Source: Aminobacter niigataensis
GTDB taxonomy: Bacteria; Pseudomonadota; Alphaproteobacteria; Rhizobiales; Rhizobiaceae
Assembly: GCF_014200015.1 (NCBI RefSeq)
Contig: NZ_JACHOT010000007.1
Coordinates: forward strand, 186,001-250,000
DNA: 64,000 bases
Reading direction: 5' to 3'
The notes beneath the pieces are model-generated. The model worked only from the letters and a program-made list of their open reading frames with translations. It ran no database searches and was not told the origin of the DNA. The translations under genes were made by a program, and so were the position numbers. This document shows, in pieces, positions 39,797 through 49,409 of the stretch (positions within the stretch are counted from its first letter, which is position 1; each line of letters starts with the position of its first letter).

Positions 39797-40569
39797 GTCC
39801 GAAAACAGCCGGAAAAGCAGTCCGCAATGGCCGTGCGAGCATACCCTTGGGGCACCAAGTTCTTTGCCGGCATATGCGGCTATTCTCATAAGTACAACTG
39901 CAGCAAGCGGCCTCCCCCGCAGACTCACCCTGGCAGAAATTCTCCTGTAAATTCATAGAGTTGTGAACGGTCATCCACAGCTTGTTCACGTCACCCACGG
40001 GGCTTGGGGGACAAGTTGGTGTCAAGCGGATTCTTTTATAATTTTTTCCAGCAGGGCCCGGTTTTTTTCGATCCCCGGAAAAGGGTTTGAATCACAAAGG
40101 CTTTGGCCGCGCGAGGGACACAAACGGGCTTTGAATCCGGGCGGGGGCTAAGCAGATTCATTAAAAACGCGTTAGACTCGGCCTTGCCCTGTCCACAGCG
40201 ATTTTTGTAAGGTCTTTTCATCGAAGGGACGGGCACCAAGCCCTCTGCCAAGCCTAAAAATCGGCGGCGTTCTCGGCGTGGATGGAATCCGCGATCGGGG
40301 GAGGCGTGCTCACTTCGAGCTATACTTGGGGCGTGTGGGGATACACGGCATGGTGACTTTGCAATGCACCGGCGATTTCGCCGGAGGGCTACGCATTTGC
40401 CTGGTGCTGCTGCCCCCGCAGCACCAGCCTTCCGAAAGCGCCTGACGGCGCCGAGGAAGGCGATACGGGGCCTCGCCGGAAACGGCAGCATCCCGAATGA
40501 ACATACCGGTGGAGATGCGAGCGGCGCATCCCCATACGGCAACGAGGACCGAAGGTTAGGGATTGCGAC
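39797..40569. other. Gene-free region upstream of dnaA with GANTC cluster, CtrA-like and DnaA-like sites
   Basis: About 770 bases without a credible gene. GANTC (the CcrM methylation site) occurs at 39922, 40029, 40089, 40133, 40155, 40175 and 40285, five of them within 151 bases. TTAA-N7-TTAG, a CtrA-like box, lies at 40161-40175 and shares a base with one GANTC. TCATCCACA (39971) and CTGTCCACA (40189) are one and two changes from the DnaA box TTATCCACA; the first lies in a GTGAAC/GTTCAC hairpin. An AT-rich stretch is at 40030-40048. This looks like a long dnaA control region; an origin is not established. Confidence 0.6.
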
Positions 40570-42102
40570 ATGCAAAGCGGCATCGAAAGGGAAGCAAATG
40601 CGGGCTTTCTTTTTACCGGCGAACTGATCGAGGGGAACGAAGTGGCAGCAACCAGCGCCGCAGAGAAGAATTTTGACCGGGTCAAGACGCAGCTGCAGGT
40701 TCGCCTGGGCAGCGAAGTATTCTCGAGTTGGTTCGGCCGCATGAAGCTTGCCGAGACTTCGAAGGGCGTGGTGCGCCTTTCGGTGCCGACGGCCTTCCTG
40801 CGTTCCTGGATCAACAGCCACTATCTGGATCTGATTTCCGAGCTTTGGCGGCAGGAAGAACCCGAGCTCCTGAAGCTCGAAATCATCATCCGCACGGCCA
40901 CCCGCCAGATGCGTCCCGGCGTCGAAGCCGAGGCCGCAGCACTGCGCAAGCCGGTGCGCCAGGCTCAGACGGCCCTGGCCACCAGCACCGTGGCTGCCGG
41001 ACGCACCGAACGCCCCGCCCCTGCCCGCAACGGCACGGCGGATGCGGAGTTCAAGCAGAGCGTTCTCGGCTCGCCGCTCGACCCGCGCTACACGTTCCAG
41101 TCCTTCGTCGAAGGCCCGTCCAATCGCGTGGCGCTGGCCGCCGCCCGTGCGGTTGCGGAATCGAACTCGCGCTTCAACCCGCTGTTCCTCCACGCCACCG
41201 TCGGTCTCGGCAAGACGCACCTGCTCCAGGCGATCGCCGCGGAGTCGCTGCGCCAGAACCCGAAGTCGCGTGTCGTCTACCTGACGGCCGAATACTTCAT
41301 GTGGCGTTTTGCGACCGCGATCCGCGACAACAACGCGCTGACGCTCAAGGAACAGCTGCGCGACATCGACCTGCTGATCATCGACGACATGCAGTTCCTG
41401 CAGGGCAAGTCGATCCAGCACGAGTTCTGCCATCTCATCAACATGCTGCTCGACTCGGCCAAGCAGGTCGTGGTGGCAGCCGACCGCCCGCCGGCAGAAC
41501 TGGAATCGCTCGAACCCCGCGTCCGCTCACGCCTCAATGGCGGCGTGGCGCTCGAAATGTCGGCGCCGGACTTCGGCATGCGCCTGGGCATGCTCAAGAT
41601 GCGCTTTGCCGGCGCCAAGAACGAAGACCCGAACCTTGCCATCGACGAGGAGATCCTCGCCCATGTCGCCCGCACGGTCACCGGCAGCGGCCGCGAACTG
41701 GAAGGCGCCTTCAACCAGTTGATCTTCCGCCAGTCGTTCGAACCGCAGCTGTCGATCGAGCGGATCGACGAGATCCTCGGCCATATCTATCGCTCGGGCG
41801 AGCCCAAGCGCGTGCGTATCGAAGACATCCAGCGCGTCGTCGCGCGCCACTACAACGTGTCGAAGACGGAGCTCCTTTCGAACCGCCGCACCCGCACCAT
41901 CGTCAAGCCGCGCCAGATCGCCATGTATCTGTCGAAGGTGATGACGCCGCGCTCGCTGCCCGAGATCGGCAGGCGCTTCGGCGGCCGCGACCACACAACC
42001 GTGCTGCACGCCGTGCGCAAGATCGAGGACCTCTCGGGCGGCGACAACACGCTGGCGCAGGAACTCGAGCTGCTGAGAAGGCTGATCAACGACCAGGCCT
42101 GA
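40570..42102 (+). CDS. dnaA: Chromosomal replication initiator protein DnaA
   Basis: 510 residues. The N-terminal domain I ([20 protein letters not shown]) is followed by a variable linker, the AAA+ domain with Walker [14 protein letters not shown] and Walker [14 protein letters not shown], and the C-terminal DNA-binding domain with [16 protein letters not shown]. It melts the origin and loads the helicase. ATG at 40570 is used; a GTG at 40639 (gene beginning just before the [11 protein letters not shown] segment) is an alternative start. Confidence 0.97.
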   Translation: MQSGIEREANAGFLFTGELIEGNEVAATSAAEKNFDRVKTQLQVRLGSEVFSSWFGRMKLAETSKGVVRLSVPTAFLRSWINSHYLDLISELWRQEEPELLKLEIIIRTATRQMRPGVEAEAAALRKPVRQAQTALATSTVAAGRTERPAPARNGTADAEFKQSVLGSPLDPRYTFQSFVEGPSNRVALAAARAVAESNSRFNPLFLHATVGLGKTHLLQAIAAESLRQNPKSRVVYLTAEYFMWRFATAIRDNNALTLKEQLRDIDLLIIDDMQFLQGKSIQHEFCHLINMLLDSAKQVVVAADRPPAELESLEPRVRSRLNGGVALEMSAPDFGMRLGMLKMRFAGAKNEDPNLAIDEEILAHVARTVTGSGRELEGAFNQLIFRQSFEPQLSIERIDEILGHIYRSGEPKRVRIEDIQRVVARHYNVSKTELLSNRRTRTIVKPRQIAMYLSKVMTPRSLPEIGRRFGGRDHTTVLHAVRKIEDLSGGDNTLAQELELLRRLINDQA

Positions 42103-42304
42103 CGGCTCGGTGGCGGCGGCGACCGATCGACGTCCGCCACTTATCCCCAGAACGCCCGCGCAACCGCCCTGGAATGGCTGCGCGGGCTTGCCTTTCCATA
42201 GTTTTTACTGTCAGACTCGGCGCAATTCCGATCGTGTTGCGGGCTTTCCCGGGCGCATTCGAGCCCGTGAGCCCGCACCTTCAAATAAGCGAGCCTGTTT
42301 CGTC

Positions 42305-43423
42305 ATGCGTGTTATCCTGGAACGCTCCAACCTGTTGAAGTCGCTGAACCACGTGCACCGCGTGGTGGAGCGGCGAAACACGATCCCGATTCTTTCCAAC
42401 GTGCTGCTCCAGGCCAACGGCGCAAGCCTCGAACTCAAGGCCACTGACCTCGACCTTGAGATCTCTGAAGCTACGCCGGCAAATATCGAGCAAGGCGGCG
42501 CGACCACCGTACCCGCCCACCTGCTCTACGACATCGTGCGCAAGCTGCCCGACGGCGCCGAAGTGATGCTGAGGACCGACGAAGACGGCAACGCCATGTC
42601 GGTGGTGTCGGGCCGTTCGAGCTTCCGGCTGCAGTGCCTGCCGCAGTCGGACTTCCCGGAGCTTTCGGCCGGCACCTTCTCGCATATCTTCCGGCTCGAC
42701 GCCCAGGCGCTGAAGGGCCTGATCGACAAGACGCAATTTGCCATCTCGACCGAAGAGACGCGCTACTACCTCAACGGCATTTACCTTCACACGCATGAGA
42801 GCGGCGGCAAGCTGATGCTGCGTGCGGTTGCCACCGACGGCCACCGCCTCGCCCGTGCGGAGGTCGAGGCGCCGGCCGGATCGGAAGGCATGCCGGGCAT
42901 CATCATCCCGCGCAAGACGGTCAGCGAGTTGCAGAAGCTGATGGACACGCCCGACGTGGCGGTGACGACCGAGCTTTCCGATACCAAGATCCGCCTGACC
43001 ATCGGCGGCGTGATCCTGACCTCGAAGCTGATCGACGGTACCTTCCCCGACTACCAGCGCGTCATTCCGAGCGGCAACGACAAGCAGCTGATCATCGACC
43101 GGCAGAGCTTTGCCGCGGCCGTCGACCGCGTCTCGACGATCTCGTCCGAGCGCGGCCGCGCGGTGAAGCTGACGATCGCCGACGGCCAGGTGACACTTGC
43201 CGTCAACAACCCCGATTCGGGCAGCGCGACCGAAGAACTCGCCGCCGACTACTCGTCGGACCCGATCGAGATCGGCTTCAACGCCAAGTACCTGCTCGAC
43301 GTCGCCGCCCAGCTCTCGGGCAGCGAAGCGCGCTTCATGCTGGCCGATGCCGGCTCCCCCACGCTCATCCACGACACAGCCGACGAGAACGCTCTCTACG
43401 TGCTGATGCCGATGCGCGTGTAG
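42305..43423 (+). CDS. dnaN: DNA polymerase III beta subunit (sliding clamp)
   Basis: 372 residues, normal length, three clamp domains. Starts MRVILERSNLLKSLNHVHRV with the typical NTIPILSNVLL and ends YVLMPMRV. The 202-base gap after dnaA holds TTATCCCCA (42141), one base from the DnaA box, so dnaN may have its own DnaA-influenced promoter. Confidence 0.98.
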   Translation: MRVILERSNLLKSLNHVHRVVERRNTIPILSNVLLQANGASLELKATDLDLEISEATPANIEQGGATTVPAHLLYDIVRKLPDGAEVMLRTDEDGNAMSVVSGRSSFRLQCLPQSDFPELSAGTFSHIFRLDAQALKGLIDKTQFAISTEETRYYLNGIYLHTHESGGKLMLRAVATDGHRLARAEVEAPAGSEGMPGIIIPRKTVSELQKLMDTPDVAVTTELSDTKIRLTIGGVILTSKLIDGTFPDYQRVIPSGNDKQLIIDRQSFAAAVDRVSTISSERGRAVKLTIADGQVTLAVNNPDSGSATEELAADYSSDPIEIGFNAKYLLDVAAQLSGSEARFMLADAGSPTLIHDTADENALYVLMPMRV

Positions 43424-43436
43424 CGCCCCGACGCCC

Positions 43437-44627
43437 GTGCCAGACCAGGAACCGGGGGGCGAGCGAAAACGCACCCCCTCGACGCATATCCGTAAGCTCA
43501 CGCTTACGGACTTCCGCAACTATGCCTCGCTTGCGCTCGACCTCAGGCCCGGTGCCGTGGTGTTCACCGGCGACAACGGCGCCGGCAAGACCAACCTGCT
43601 CGAAGCGATTTCGTTTCTGACGCCTGGGCGCGGGCTGCGCCGTGCGCCCTATCCTGACGTGGCGCGCGAAGGCAGTGCCGGCGGCTTTGCCGTGCATGCC
43701 GGCATCGAAGGATCGTTCGGCGATGTCGAGATCGGCACAGGCACCGCACCGGAAGCCGCCAACGAAGCTGGCCGGCGCGTTCGCATCAACGGCGCCAATG
43801 CAAAGTCGGCCGACGAGATGCTCGACTGGCTGCGCGTGGTCTGGCTGACGCCGTCGATGGACGCGCTGTTCACCGGGCCGACCGGCGACCGCAGGCGCTT
43901 CCTCGACCGGCTGGTGCTGGCCATCGACCCGGCACACGGTCAGCGCGCGCTCGACTACGAAAAGGCGATGCGCGGCCGCAACCGGCTGCTTTCAGAGGAC
44001 CGCCGCGACACCGCCTGGTTCGATGCGATCGAGATCCAGATGGCCGAGACCGGTGCGGCTATCGCCGCCGCCCGCGTCGAGATGGTGCGGCTGCTTACCG
44101 CCATGATCGGCCGCATGCCCGAGACCGGTCCCTTTCCGCAAGCCGAGCTGGCGCTTTCCGGAACGCTGGAGGAAAGCATCGGCAACATGCCGGCGGTGGA
44201 ACTGGAAGAGCGCTTCCGCCAGGCGCTCGCCAGCGGCCGCGACCGCGACCGTGCGGCGGGGCGCACGCTGGAAGGCCCACATCGCTCCGACCTCCTGGTC
44301 CGCCATCGGCCGAAATCGATGCCGGCCGAACTGTGCTCGACCGGCGAGCAGAAGGCACTGCTGGTCGGCATCGTCATCTCGCATGCGCGCCTGACCGGCG
44401 AGATGGCGGGCGCCGCCCCCATCCTGCTGCTCGACGAGATCGCCGCCCATCTCGACGCCGGACGCCGCGCGGCGCTGTTCGAAATTCTCGAGGAGCTCAA
44501 CTGCCAGGCCTTTATGACCGGCACCGAAGCCAGCCTGTTTTCGAGCCTTGCTGGGCGGGCGCAGTTCCTGACCGTCGACCACGGCAGCGTTCGAGCGACA
44601 GTCGCTCCGGACGGCATGGACCTATAG
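43437..44627 (+). CDS. recF: DNA replication/repair protein RecF
   Basis: 396-residue SMC-like ATPase that acts with RecO and RecR on gapped DNA. Walker A GDNGAGKTNLLEAI (about residue 44), signature CSTGEQKALLVG, Walker B ILLLDEIAAHLD. GTG at 43437 lies 13 bases after the dnaN stop; an internal start nearer HIRKLTLTDFRNY is possible. dnaN and recF form the usual pair. Confidence 0.95.
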   Translation: MPDQEPGGERKRTPSTHIRKLTLTDFRNYASLALDLRPGAVVFTGDNGAGKTNLLEAISFLTPGRGLRRAPYPDVAREGSAGGFAVHAGIEGSFGDVEIGTGTAPEAANEAGRRVRINGANAKSADEMLDWLRVVWLTPSMDALFTGPTGDRRRFLDRLVLAIDPAHGQRALDYEKAMRGRNRLLSEDRRDTAWFDAIEIQMAETGAAIAAARVEMVRLLTAMIGRMPETGPFPQAELALSGTLEESIGNMPAVELEERFRQALASGRDRDRAAGRTLEGPHRSDLLVRHRPKSMPAELCSTGEQKALLVGIVISHARLTGEMAGAAPILLLDEIAAHLDAGRRAALFEILEELNCQAFMTGTEASLFSSLAGRAQFLTVDHGSVRATVAPDGMDL

Positions 44628-44679
44628 ATCGCGCCGCTACCGGACTGACAAGCAGAACTCGCGGCGATATGGTTGCGTC

Positions 44680-45438
44680 ATGAACCAGTCGGCCCCGCTC
44701 TCTTCAGAAGAACTCGAACGCTACGCCCGCCACATCGTGCTGCCGGAGATCGGCGGCCCGGGCCAGCAGAAGCTGAAGCGCGCCCGCGTGCTGGTGATCG
44801 GCGCCGGCGGGCTCGGCGCGCCGGTTCTTGAATATCTGGCGGCGGCAGGCGTCGGCACGCTCGGCATCGTCGACGACGATCATGTCTCGTTGTCCAACCT
44901 GCAGCGCCAGGTGATCCACGACACCCAGTCGATCGGCATCTCCAAGGCCGAAAGCGCAAGGACCGCGATCCTGCGCATCAACCCGCATGTGACGGTCGAA
45001 CTGCACAAGCTCAGGCTGACGCCCGACAATGCGGCGGATCTGATCGCCGGCTATGACATGGTCATCGACGGTTCCGACAATTTCGAGACACGCTACGCCG
45101 TGGCCGACGCCAGCGCCGAAGTGAAACGGCCGCTGGTGCATGCCGCGGTCGGTCGTTTCGACGGCTCGATCACCGTGCTGAAGCCGTTCGAGTCCGGCGC
45201 CGACGGACGCCGAAACCCCTCGTACCGCGACCTGTTTCCCGAACCGCCGCCGGCGGGACTTGTGCCCTCCTGCGCGGTGGCAGGCGTGCTCGGCGCGCTG
45301 ACAGGCGTCATCGGCACGCTGCAGGCAATGGAGGCGATCAAGCTGATCACCGGCATCGGCGAACCGCTGGTCGGCCGCCTGCTGCTCTACGATGCGCTCG
45401 GCGCCCGGTTCGACACGGTCCGCTACAAGGCGCCCTGA
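44680..45438 (+). CDS. moeB: MoeB/ThiF-family adenylyltransferase
   Basis: Adenylates the C-terminal Gly of MoaD- or ThiS-like carriers in molybdopterin or thiamin/sulfur transfer. 252 residues. ATP loop VLVIGAGGLGAPVLEYLA, the Asp that binds ribose in LGIVDDDHVSLSNLQRQ, and the segment VPSCAVAGVLG with the thioester Cys are present. Two CxxC zinc pairs of E. coli MoeB are missing (SYRDLFPEPPPAG at that site), a form common in alphaproteobacteria. Which carrier it serves cannot be told here. Confidence 0.9.
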   Translation: MNQSAPLSSEELERYARHIVLPEIGGPGQQKLKRARVLVIGAGGLGAPVLEYLAAAGVGTLGIVDDDHVSLSNLQRQVIHDTQSIGISKAESARTAILRINPHVTVELHKLRLTPDNAADLIAGYDMVIDGSDNFETRYAVADASAEVKRPLVHAAVGRFDGSITVLKPFESGADGRRNPSYRDLFPEPPPAGLVPSCAVAGVLGALTGVIGTLQAMEAIKLITGIGEPLVGRLLLYDALGARFDTVRYKAP

Positions 45439-45440
45439 CG

Positions 45441-45920
45441 ATGACCGGCCTGATCGTCACCCGCCTCCCCGAGGATTTTTCGGCCTGGGCCGAATTGCAC
45501 GACCTGATCATGCGGTCCTTCGCCTACATGGACGGTGTCATCGACCCGCCGTCCTCGGCGCATCGGCTGACGCCGGCCAACCTTCGCGACAAGGCCAGAA
45601 ACGAGATCTGTTTCATCGCCACGCTGGACGGCAGGCTCGCCGGCTGCATCTTCGCCGCCGAGCGCGCCGACGCCTTTTATGTCGGCAAGCTGGCGGTCGA
45701 TGACAGTGCCCGCGGGATGGGCATCGGCCGGGCGCTGATGCAGGCGGCCGAACACCATGCCGTCGCGCAAGGCAAACCCACACTCGAACTGCAGACCCGA
45801 ATCGAGCTCGAAGCCAATCACGCGACCTTCGAACGGATGGGTTTCGTCGAATTCGAGCGCACGGCACACGAAGGTTACGGCCGCCCGACCTCGATCACCT
45901 ACCGAAAGACGCTCAATTGA
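45441..45920 (+). CDS. GNAT-family N-acetyltransferase
   Basis: 159 residues. The acetyl-CoA loop is VDDSARGMGIGRALMQAA, with strands FYVGKLAVDD before it and ANHATFERMGFVEFER after it. Substrate unknown. It starts 2 bases after moeB ends and its TGA overlaps the TTG of the next gene, so the set moeB-GNAT-acnX is read as one transcript. Confidence 0.9.
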   Translation: MTGLIVTRLPEDFSAWAELHDLIMRSFAYMDGVIDPPSSAHRLTPANLRDKARNEICFIATLDGRLAGCIFAAERADAFYVGKLAVDDSARGMGIGRALMQAAEHHAVAQGKPTLELQTRIELEANHATFERMGFVEFERTAHEGYGRPTSITYRKTLN

Positions 45921-47170
45921 GCCTTAAACTCACAGCCGACGAGCGGCGAATCGCCAATGGCACCGATGGTGCGGCGATGGCGATGCGCATCGTCGCCGAA
46001 AGTGCCGCCCTGCTCGGCGCCCCCAGGCTGCTCCCGATCGCATCGGCGCATATCGACGGCGCGCTCTACCATGGCGATTCGGGCACGCTGTTCGCAGAAA
46101 GACTGGTCGAAGGCGGCGCGCGGGTAGCGGTGCGTTCGACGCTCAATGTCGGCGCGCTCGACCTCATGGGCTGCGCGCGCGTGCGCCTCGAAGAGCCGCA
46201 ACGCTCGATGGCGCGGCGGATGATGGAGGCCTACCGCAAGCTCGGCTGCGAACAGAGCTGGACCTGCGCTCCCTATCAGGCCGGCCACCGGCCCACTCTG
46301 GGCACCGATGTCGCCTGGGGCGAATCGAACGCGGTGGTATTCTGCAATTCGGTCCTCGGCGCGCGCACCAACCGCTACGGCGATTTCCTCGACATCGCCT
46401 GCGCCATATCGGGCCGGGCGCCCGACTATGGCCTGCACCGGCCGGAAAATCGCCTGGCCAGGCTGGTGTTCGACGTCTCCGCCCTGCCCCGGGCCTTCAT
46501 GGCTTCCGAGATCGCCTGGCCGGTGCTGGGCAGCCTTTATGGCCGCGAGGTCGGCGACGCCATCGGCGTGGTCGCAGGCGTTGCGCGCGATCCCGGCGAG
46601 GACGCGCTCAAGGCATTCGGTGCCGCCGCGGCCTCGTCGGGCGCGGTCGGGCTGTTTCATATCGCAAGCGTGACGCCGGAAGCACCCGATGCCGAGACGG
46701 CGCTGGGCGACGTGGAGGCCGAAACTGTGATCCGCGTCACGCCGGACATGGTCGCCGAGGCGCAGGCGCGCTTGTCGACCGCTGAAAGCACCGACCGAAT
46801 CGACGCCGTCGCCATCGGCAGCCCGCATTTGTCGCTGGCGGAATTCGACGCGCTGGAGCGGCTGATATCAGGGCGGCGACTCACAGTGCCGATCCACGCC
46901 TGCACCGGCCGGCATGTTCTTGGCGAACTCGACCGCGACGGCAGGCGCAAGGCGCTGGAAGACCTGGGCGTGGTCATCGTCGCTGATACCTGCGTGGTCG
47001 TGACGCCGATCCTGCCCGACCGGTCGGGCGGCGTGCTGATGACCAATTCCGGCAAGTTCGCCCACTATGCGCCCGGCAATACCGGTTATGCCGTGCTTTA
47101 TGGCTCGCTCGCCGATTGCGTCGAGAGCGCCGTCGCCGGCAGGCCGCGGTTTGCGGAGATCGGACGATGA
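45917..47170 (+). CDS. Aconitase X catalytic subunit (probable cis-3-hydroxy-L-proline dehydratase large subunit)
   Basis: 417 residues of the AcnX family (formerly DUF521). Conserved blocks include SAHIDGALYHGDSGTLFAER, CAPYQAGHRPTLGTDVAWGE, and the C-terminal VIVADTCVVVTPI with MTNSGKFAHYAPGN. The two-subunit form in rhizobia has been shown to dehydrate cis-3-hydroxy-L-proline; other AcnX members act in mevalonate metabolism. TTG start overlaps the GNAT stop; the small subunit follows with ATGA overlap. The proline racemase or reductase often found nearby is absent. Confidence 0.88.
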   Translation: MSLKLTADERRIANGTDGAAMAMRIVAESAALLGAPRLLPIASAHIDGALYHGDSGTLFAERLVEGGARVAVRSTLNVGALDLMGCARVRLEEPQRSMARRMMEAYRKLGCEQSWTCAPYQAGHRPTLGTDVAWGESNAVVFCNSVLGARTNRYGDFLDIACAISGRAPDYGLHRPENRLARLVFDVSALPRAFMASEIAWPVLGSLYGREVGDAIGVVAGVARDPGEDALKAFGAAAASSGAVGLFHIASVTPEAPDAETALGDVEAETVIRVTPDMVAEAQARLSTAESTDRIDAVAIGSPHLSLAEFDALERLISGRRLTVPIHACTGRHVLGELDRDGRRKALEDLGVVIVADTCVVVTPILPDRSGGVLMTNSGKFAHYAPGNTGYAVLYGSLADCVESAVAGRPRFAEIGR

Positions 47171-47592
47171 GCCAGGCCGCAATCCTGGTACCAGGCCAGG
47201 CGGGCGAAGGCCCGGCACTGATCCTGTCGGCGCCGATCAGCTTCTGGGGTGGGGTCGATCCGAAATCCGGACGCATTGCCGACGTGCGCCATCCTGAATG
47301 CGGAGAGAGCATCGCCGGCAAAGTGCTGTTCCTGCCCGGCACCATCGGCTCGTCGTCGGCGTCGGCGGTGCTGATGGAATTGGTGCATGCCGGCCATGCG
47401 CCGACGGCGCTGGTGCTGCACGAGCCCGACGCCATCCTGCTGCTCGGGCTGATCGTGGCGCGCGAGATGGGCTGGATGACCCCGGTGGCGGTGAAGTTGC
47501 CGCGCGACGCGTTCAGCGCCTTCGAAGGCCAGCAAGTGCGGGTCGGGGCTGACGGCGAGGTGACGATTCGGGGTTCGGACCTGACGGACTGA
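47167..47592 (+). CDS. Aconitase X swivel-domain subunit
   Basis: 141 residues of the DUF126 family: ALILSAPISFWGGVDPKSGR, then GKVLFLPGTIGSSSASAVLM with the active-site Ser in the GSSSAS loop. It forms the swivel half of AcnX together with the preceding subunit. ATG at 47167 overlaps that gene's stop, confirming the pair. Confidence 0.92.
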   Translation: MSQAAILVPGQAGEGPALILSAPISFWGGVDPKSGRIADVRHPECGESIAGKVLFLPGTIGSSSASAVLMELVHAGHAPTALVLHEPDAILLLGLIVAREMGWMTPVAVKLPRDAFSAFEGQQVRVGADGEVTIRGSDLTD

Positions 47593-47601
47593 ATTCATCA
47601 G

Positions 47602-47628
47602 TGCGTCCTTCGAGCCTCGAAGGACGCA
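47602..47628. repeat. Perfect 13-base stem hairpin (TGCGTCCTTCGAG family)
   Basis: TGCGTCCTTCGAG and CTCGAAGGACGCA pair perfectly around one base in the gap between acnX small subunit and the convergent dehydrogenase. The arm matches the outer arms of the repeat at 55455-55613, so it is probably a short member of the same family. Confidence 0.85.
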
Positions 47629-47652
47629 GCGAACGTGCAGCGCCCTCGCTGA

Positions 47653-48654
47653 TCAGGTCCTGAGCGGCAGTACCCTATCCGGCGGGCGATGCCCGTCGAC
47701 ATGGGCACGGATGTTGATGATGACCTTCTCGCCCATGTCGATACGGCCTTCGATGGTGGCCGAGCCCATATGCGGCATCAGCACCACCTTGCCCTTGGCG
47801 GCGAGCTTGAGCAGCTTGTGGTTGACCGCCGGCTCATGCTCGAAGACGTCGAGGGCAGCACCGGCAAGCTTGCCATCCTGCAGCATCTTGACCAGTGCAT
47901 CCTCGTCGATGATGTCGCCACGGGCGATGTTGACGAGGTAGGCGTGCGGCTGCATCAGCGCCAGCCGGCGCCCCGACAGCAGATGGAAGGTCGCCGGCGT
48001 CGACGGGCAGTTGATCGAGATGATGTCCATGCGGGCGAGCATCTGGTCGAGGCTTTCCCAGTACGTCGCCTCCAGTTCGTCTTCGACCGACTGCAGCACG
48101 CGGTGGCGGTTGTGATAGTGGATCGATAGGCCGAAAGCCTTGGCGCGGCGGGCGACGGCGGTGCCGATGCGGCCCATGCCGACGATGCCGAGACGCTTGC
48201 CGCCGATGCGGCGGCCGAGCATCCAGGTCGGCGACCAGCCAGCCCATTTCTTGTCGCCGGTGAGAACGCTCGCGCCCTCGGTCAGGCGGCGCGGCACGGC
48301 GAGCATCAGCGCCATCGCCATGTCGGCCGTGTCTTCGGTCAAGACATTCGGCGTGTTGGTGACGGTGATGCCGCGTTTCGCGGCAGCGGTGACATCGATC
48401 TTGTCGACGCCATTGCCGAAATTGGCGATCAGCTTGAGATTAGGCCCGGCCTGCTCGATCAGGGCTGCGTCGATGGTGTCAGTGACCGTCGGCACCAGCA
48501 CGTCGGCCTCCTTGACCGCCGCCACCAGTTCCGGCTGGGTCATCGGTCGGTCGTCGACATTGAGGCGCGCGTCGAACAATTCGCGCATGCGCGTCTCGAC
48601 CTGGTCGGGCAGCTTGCGCGTAATGACGACGAGAGGCTTTTTTCGACCGGCCAT
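47653..48654 (-). CDS. D-2-hydroxyacid dehydrogenase (glycerate dehydrogenase-like)
   Basis: 333 residues. NAD(P) loop GIVGMGRIGTAVARRA, the Arg in VNIARGDIIDEDAL, and the catalytic His in MPHMGSATIEGR. It belongs to the D-isomer hydroxyacid dehydrogenases close to glyoxylate/hydroxypyruvate reductase. Paralogous in role to the ghrA-like gene at 20434-21378. It ends convergently with the acnX operon. Confidence 0.9.
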   Translation of the reverse strand: MAGRKKPLVVITRKLPDQVETRMRELFDARLNVDDRPMTQPELVAAVKEADVLVPTVTDTIDAALIEQAGPNLKLIANFGNGVDKIDVTAAAKRGITVTNTPNVLTEDTADMAMALMLAVPRRLTEGASVLTGDKKWAGWSPTWMLGRRIGGKRLGIVGMGRIGTAVARRAKAFGLSIHYHNRHRVLQSVEDELEATYWESLDQMLARMDIISINCPSTPATFHLLSGRRLALMQPHAYLVNIARGDIIDEDALVKMLQDGKLAGAALDVFEHEPAVNHKLLKLAAKGKVVLMPHMGSATIEGRIDMGEKVIINIRAHVDGHRPPDRVLPLRT

Positions 48655-48814
48655 TCTATCCTCGACGAAGATCTCGTTGAGACCTCTTTAACCAAGACCG
48701 GCGAAACTGGGAACCGATCACTGAGCGGTAATCTGTGTAACAAGCAGTGCCGCCGAAGACAAAGAAAAAGGGTGCCCGCCAAAAGGACACCAGGTTCAAA
48801 CAGAGGTTACGGAA

Positions 48815-49372
48815 GTGTCTGGTTTCGCGTCGCTCCGCCTGGCCGTCAGCGCAGCACTGATCGGCATTGCTTTCGTTTCGCCGAATGCCGGTCTGGTTGG
48901 CCCCGCCGTGGCGGCCCAGGACGTCAGGCTCGGCCCGAGCGGGCTGCCGCTGCCGCGATTCGTCAGCCTGAAATCCGGCAAGGTCAATTCGCGCATCGGC
49001 CCCGGCGTCAACTATCCGGTCGACTGGCTTTATCTCAAGCCGGGCCTGCCGATGGAAATCATCCAGGAATATGACAACTGGCGCCGCGTGCGCGACTCGG
49101 AAGGTGCCGAGGGCTGGATCAACCAGTCGCTGCTGTCGGGCCACCGCACGGCGATGACGGCTCCCTGGCAGCGCGGCAAGCCGGCACAGCTCAACCTGCT
49201 GGCCAAACCCGAACAGGGCGCGCGCACCGTCGCCGTCATCGACCCAGGCGTGATCGGCTCGATCAAGCAGTGCAACGGCGAATGGTGCGAGATGACCTTT
49301 GCCGGCACGAGCGGCTGGCTCAACCAGTCGCAGGTCTGGGGTGCATATCCCGGCGAAAGCATCGAGAACTGA
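48815..49372 (+). CDS. Secreted SH3-domain protein
   Basis: 185 residues with a signal peptide (LAVSAALIGIAFVSPNAGLV). Two SH3-like repeats follow: FVSLKSGKVNSRIGPGVNYP and, later, LNLLAKPEQGARTVAVIDPG, each ending in a GWINQS/GWLNQS motif. No enzyme domain is present. Probably a periplasmic cell-wall-associated binding protein. GTG at 48815 is the start. A hairpin (49381-49399) follows before irr. Confidence 0.88.
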   Translation: MSGFASLRLAVSAALIGIAFVSPNAGLVGPAVAAQDVRLGPSGLPLPRFVSLKSGKVNSRIGPGVNYPVDWLYLKPGLPMEIIQEYDNWRRVRDSEGAEGWINQSLLSGHRTAMTAPWQRGKPAQLNLLAKPEQGARTVAVIDPGVIGSIKQCNGEWCEMTFAGTSGWLNQSQVWGAYPGESIEN

Positions 49373-49380
49373 GTTATCTT

Positions 49381-49399
49381 CCCGGCTGCCGCAGCCGGG
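49381..49399. terminator. CCCGGCTG-CCG-CAGCCGGG hairpin between SH3 gene and irr
   Basis: Perfect 8-base stem, loop CCG, between two convergent genes. It has no clear T-run, so its terminator role is tentative. Confidence 0.55.
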
Positions 49400-49409
49400 A
49401 TCGCCGACC

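Noticed and set aside
39797-40569. Chromosomal origin of replication
   Set aside because: The DnaA-like boxes are degenerate and few, and in several Rhizobiales the origin lies away from dnaA near hemE. The region is reported as a control region only.
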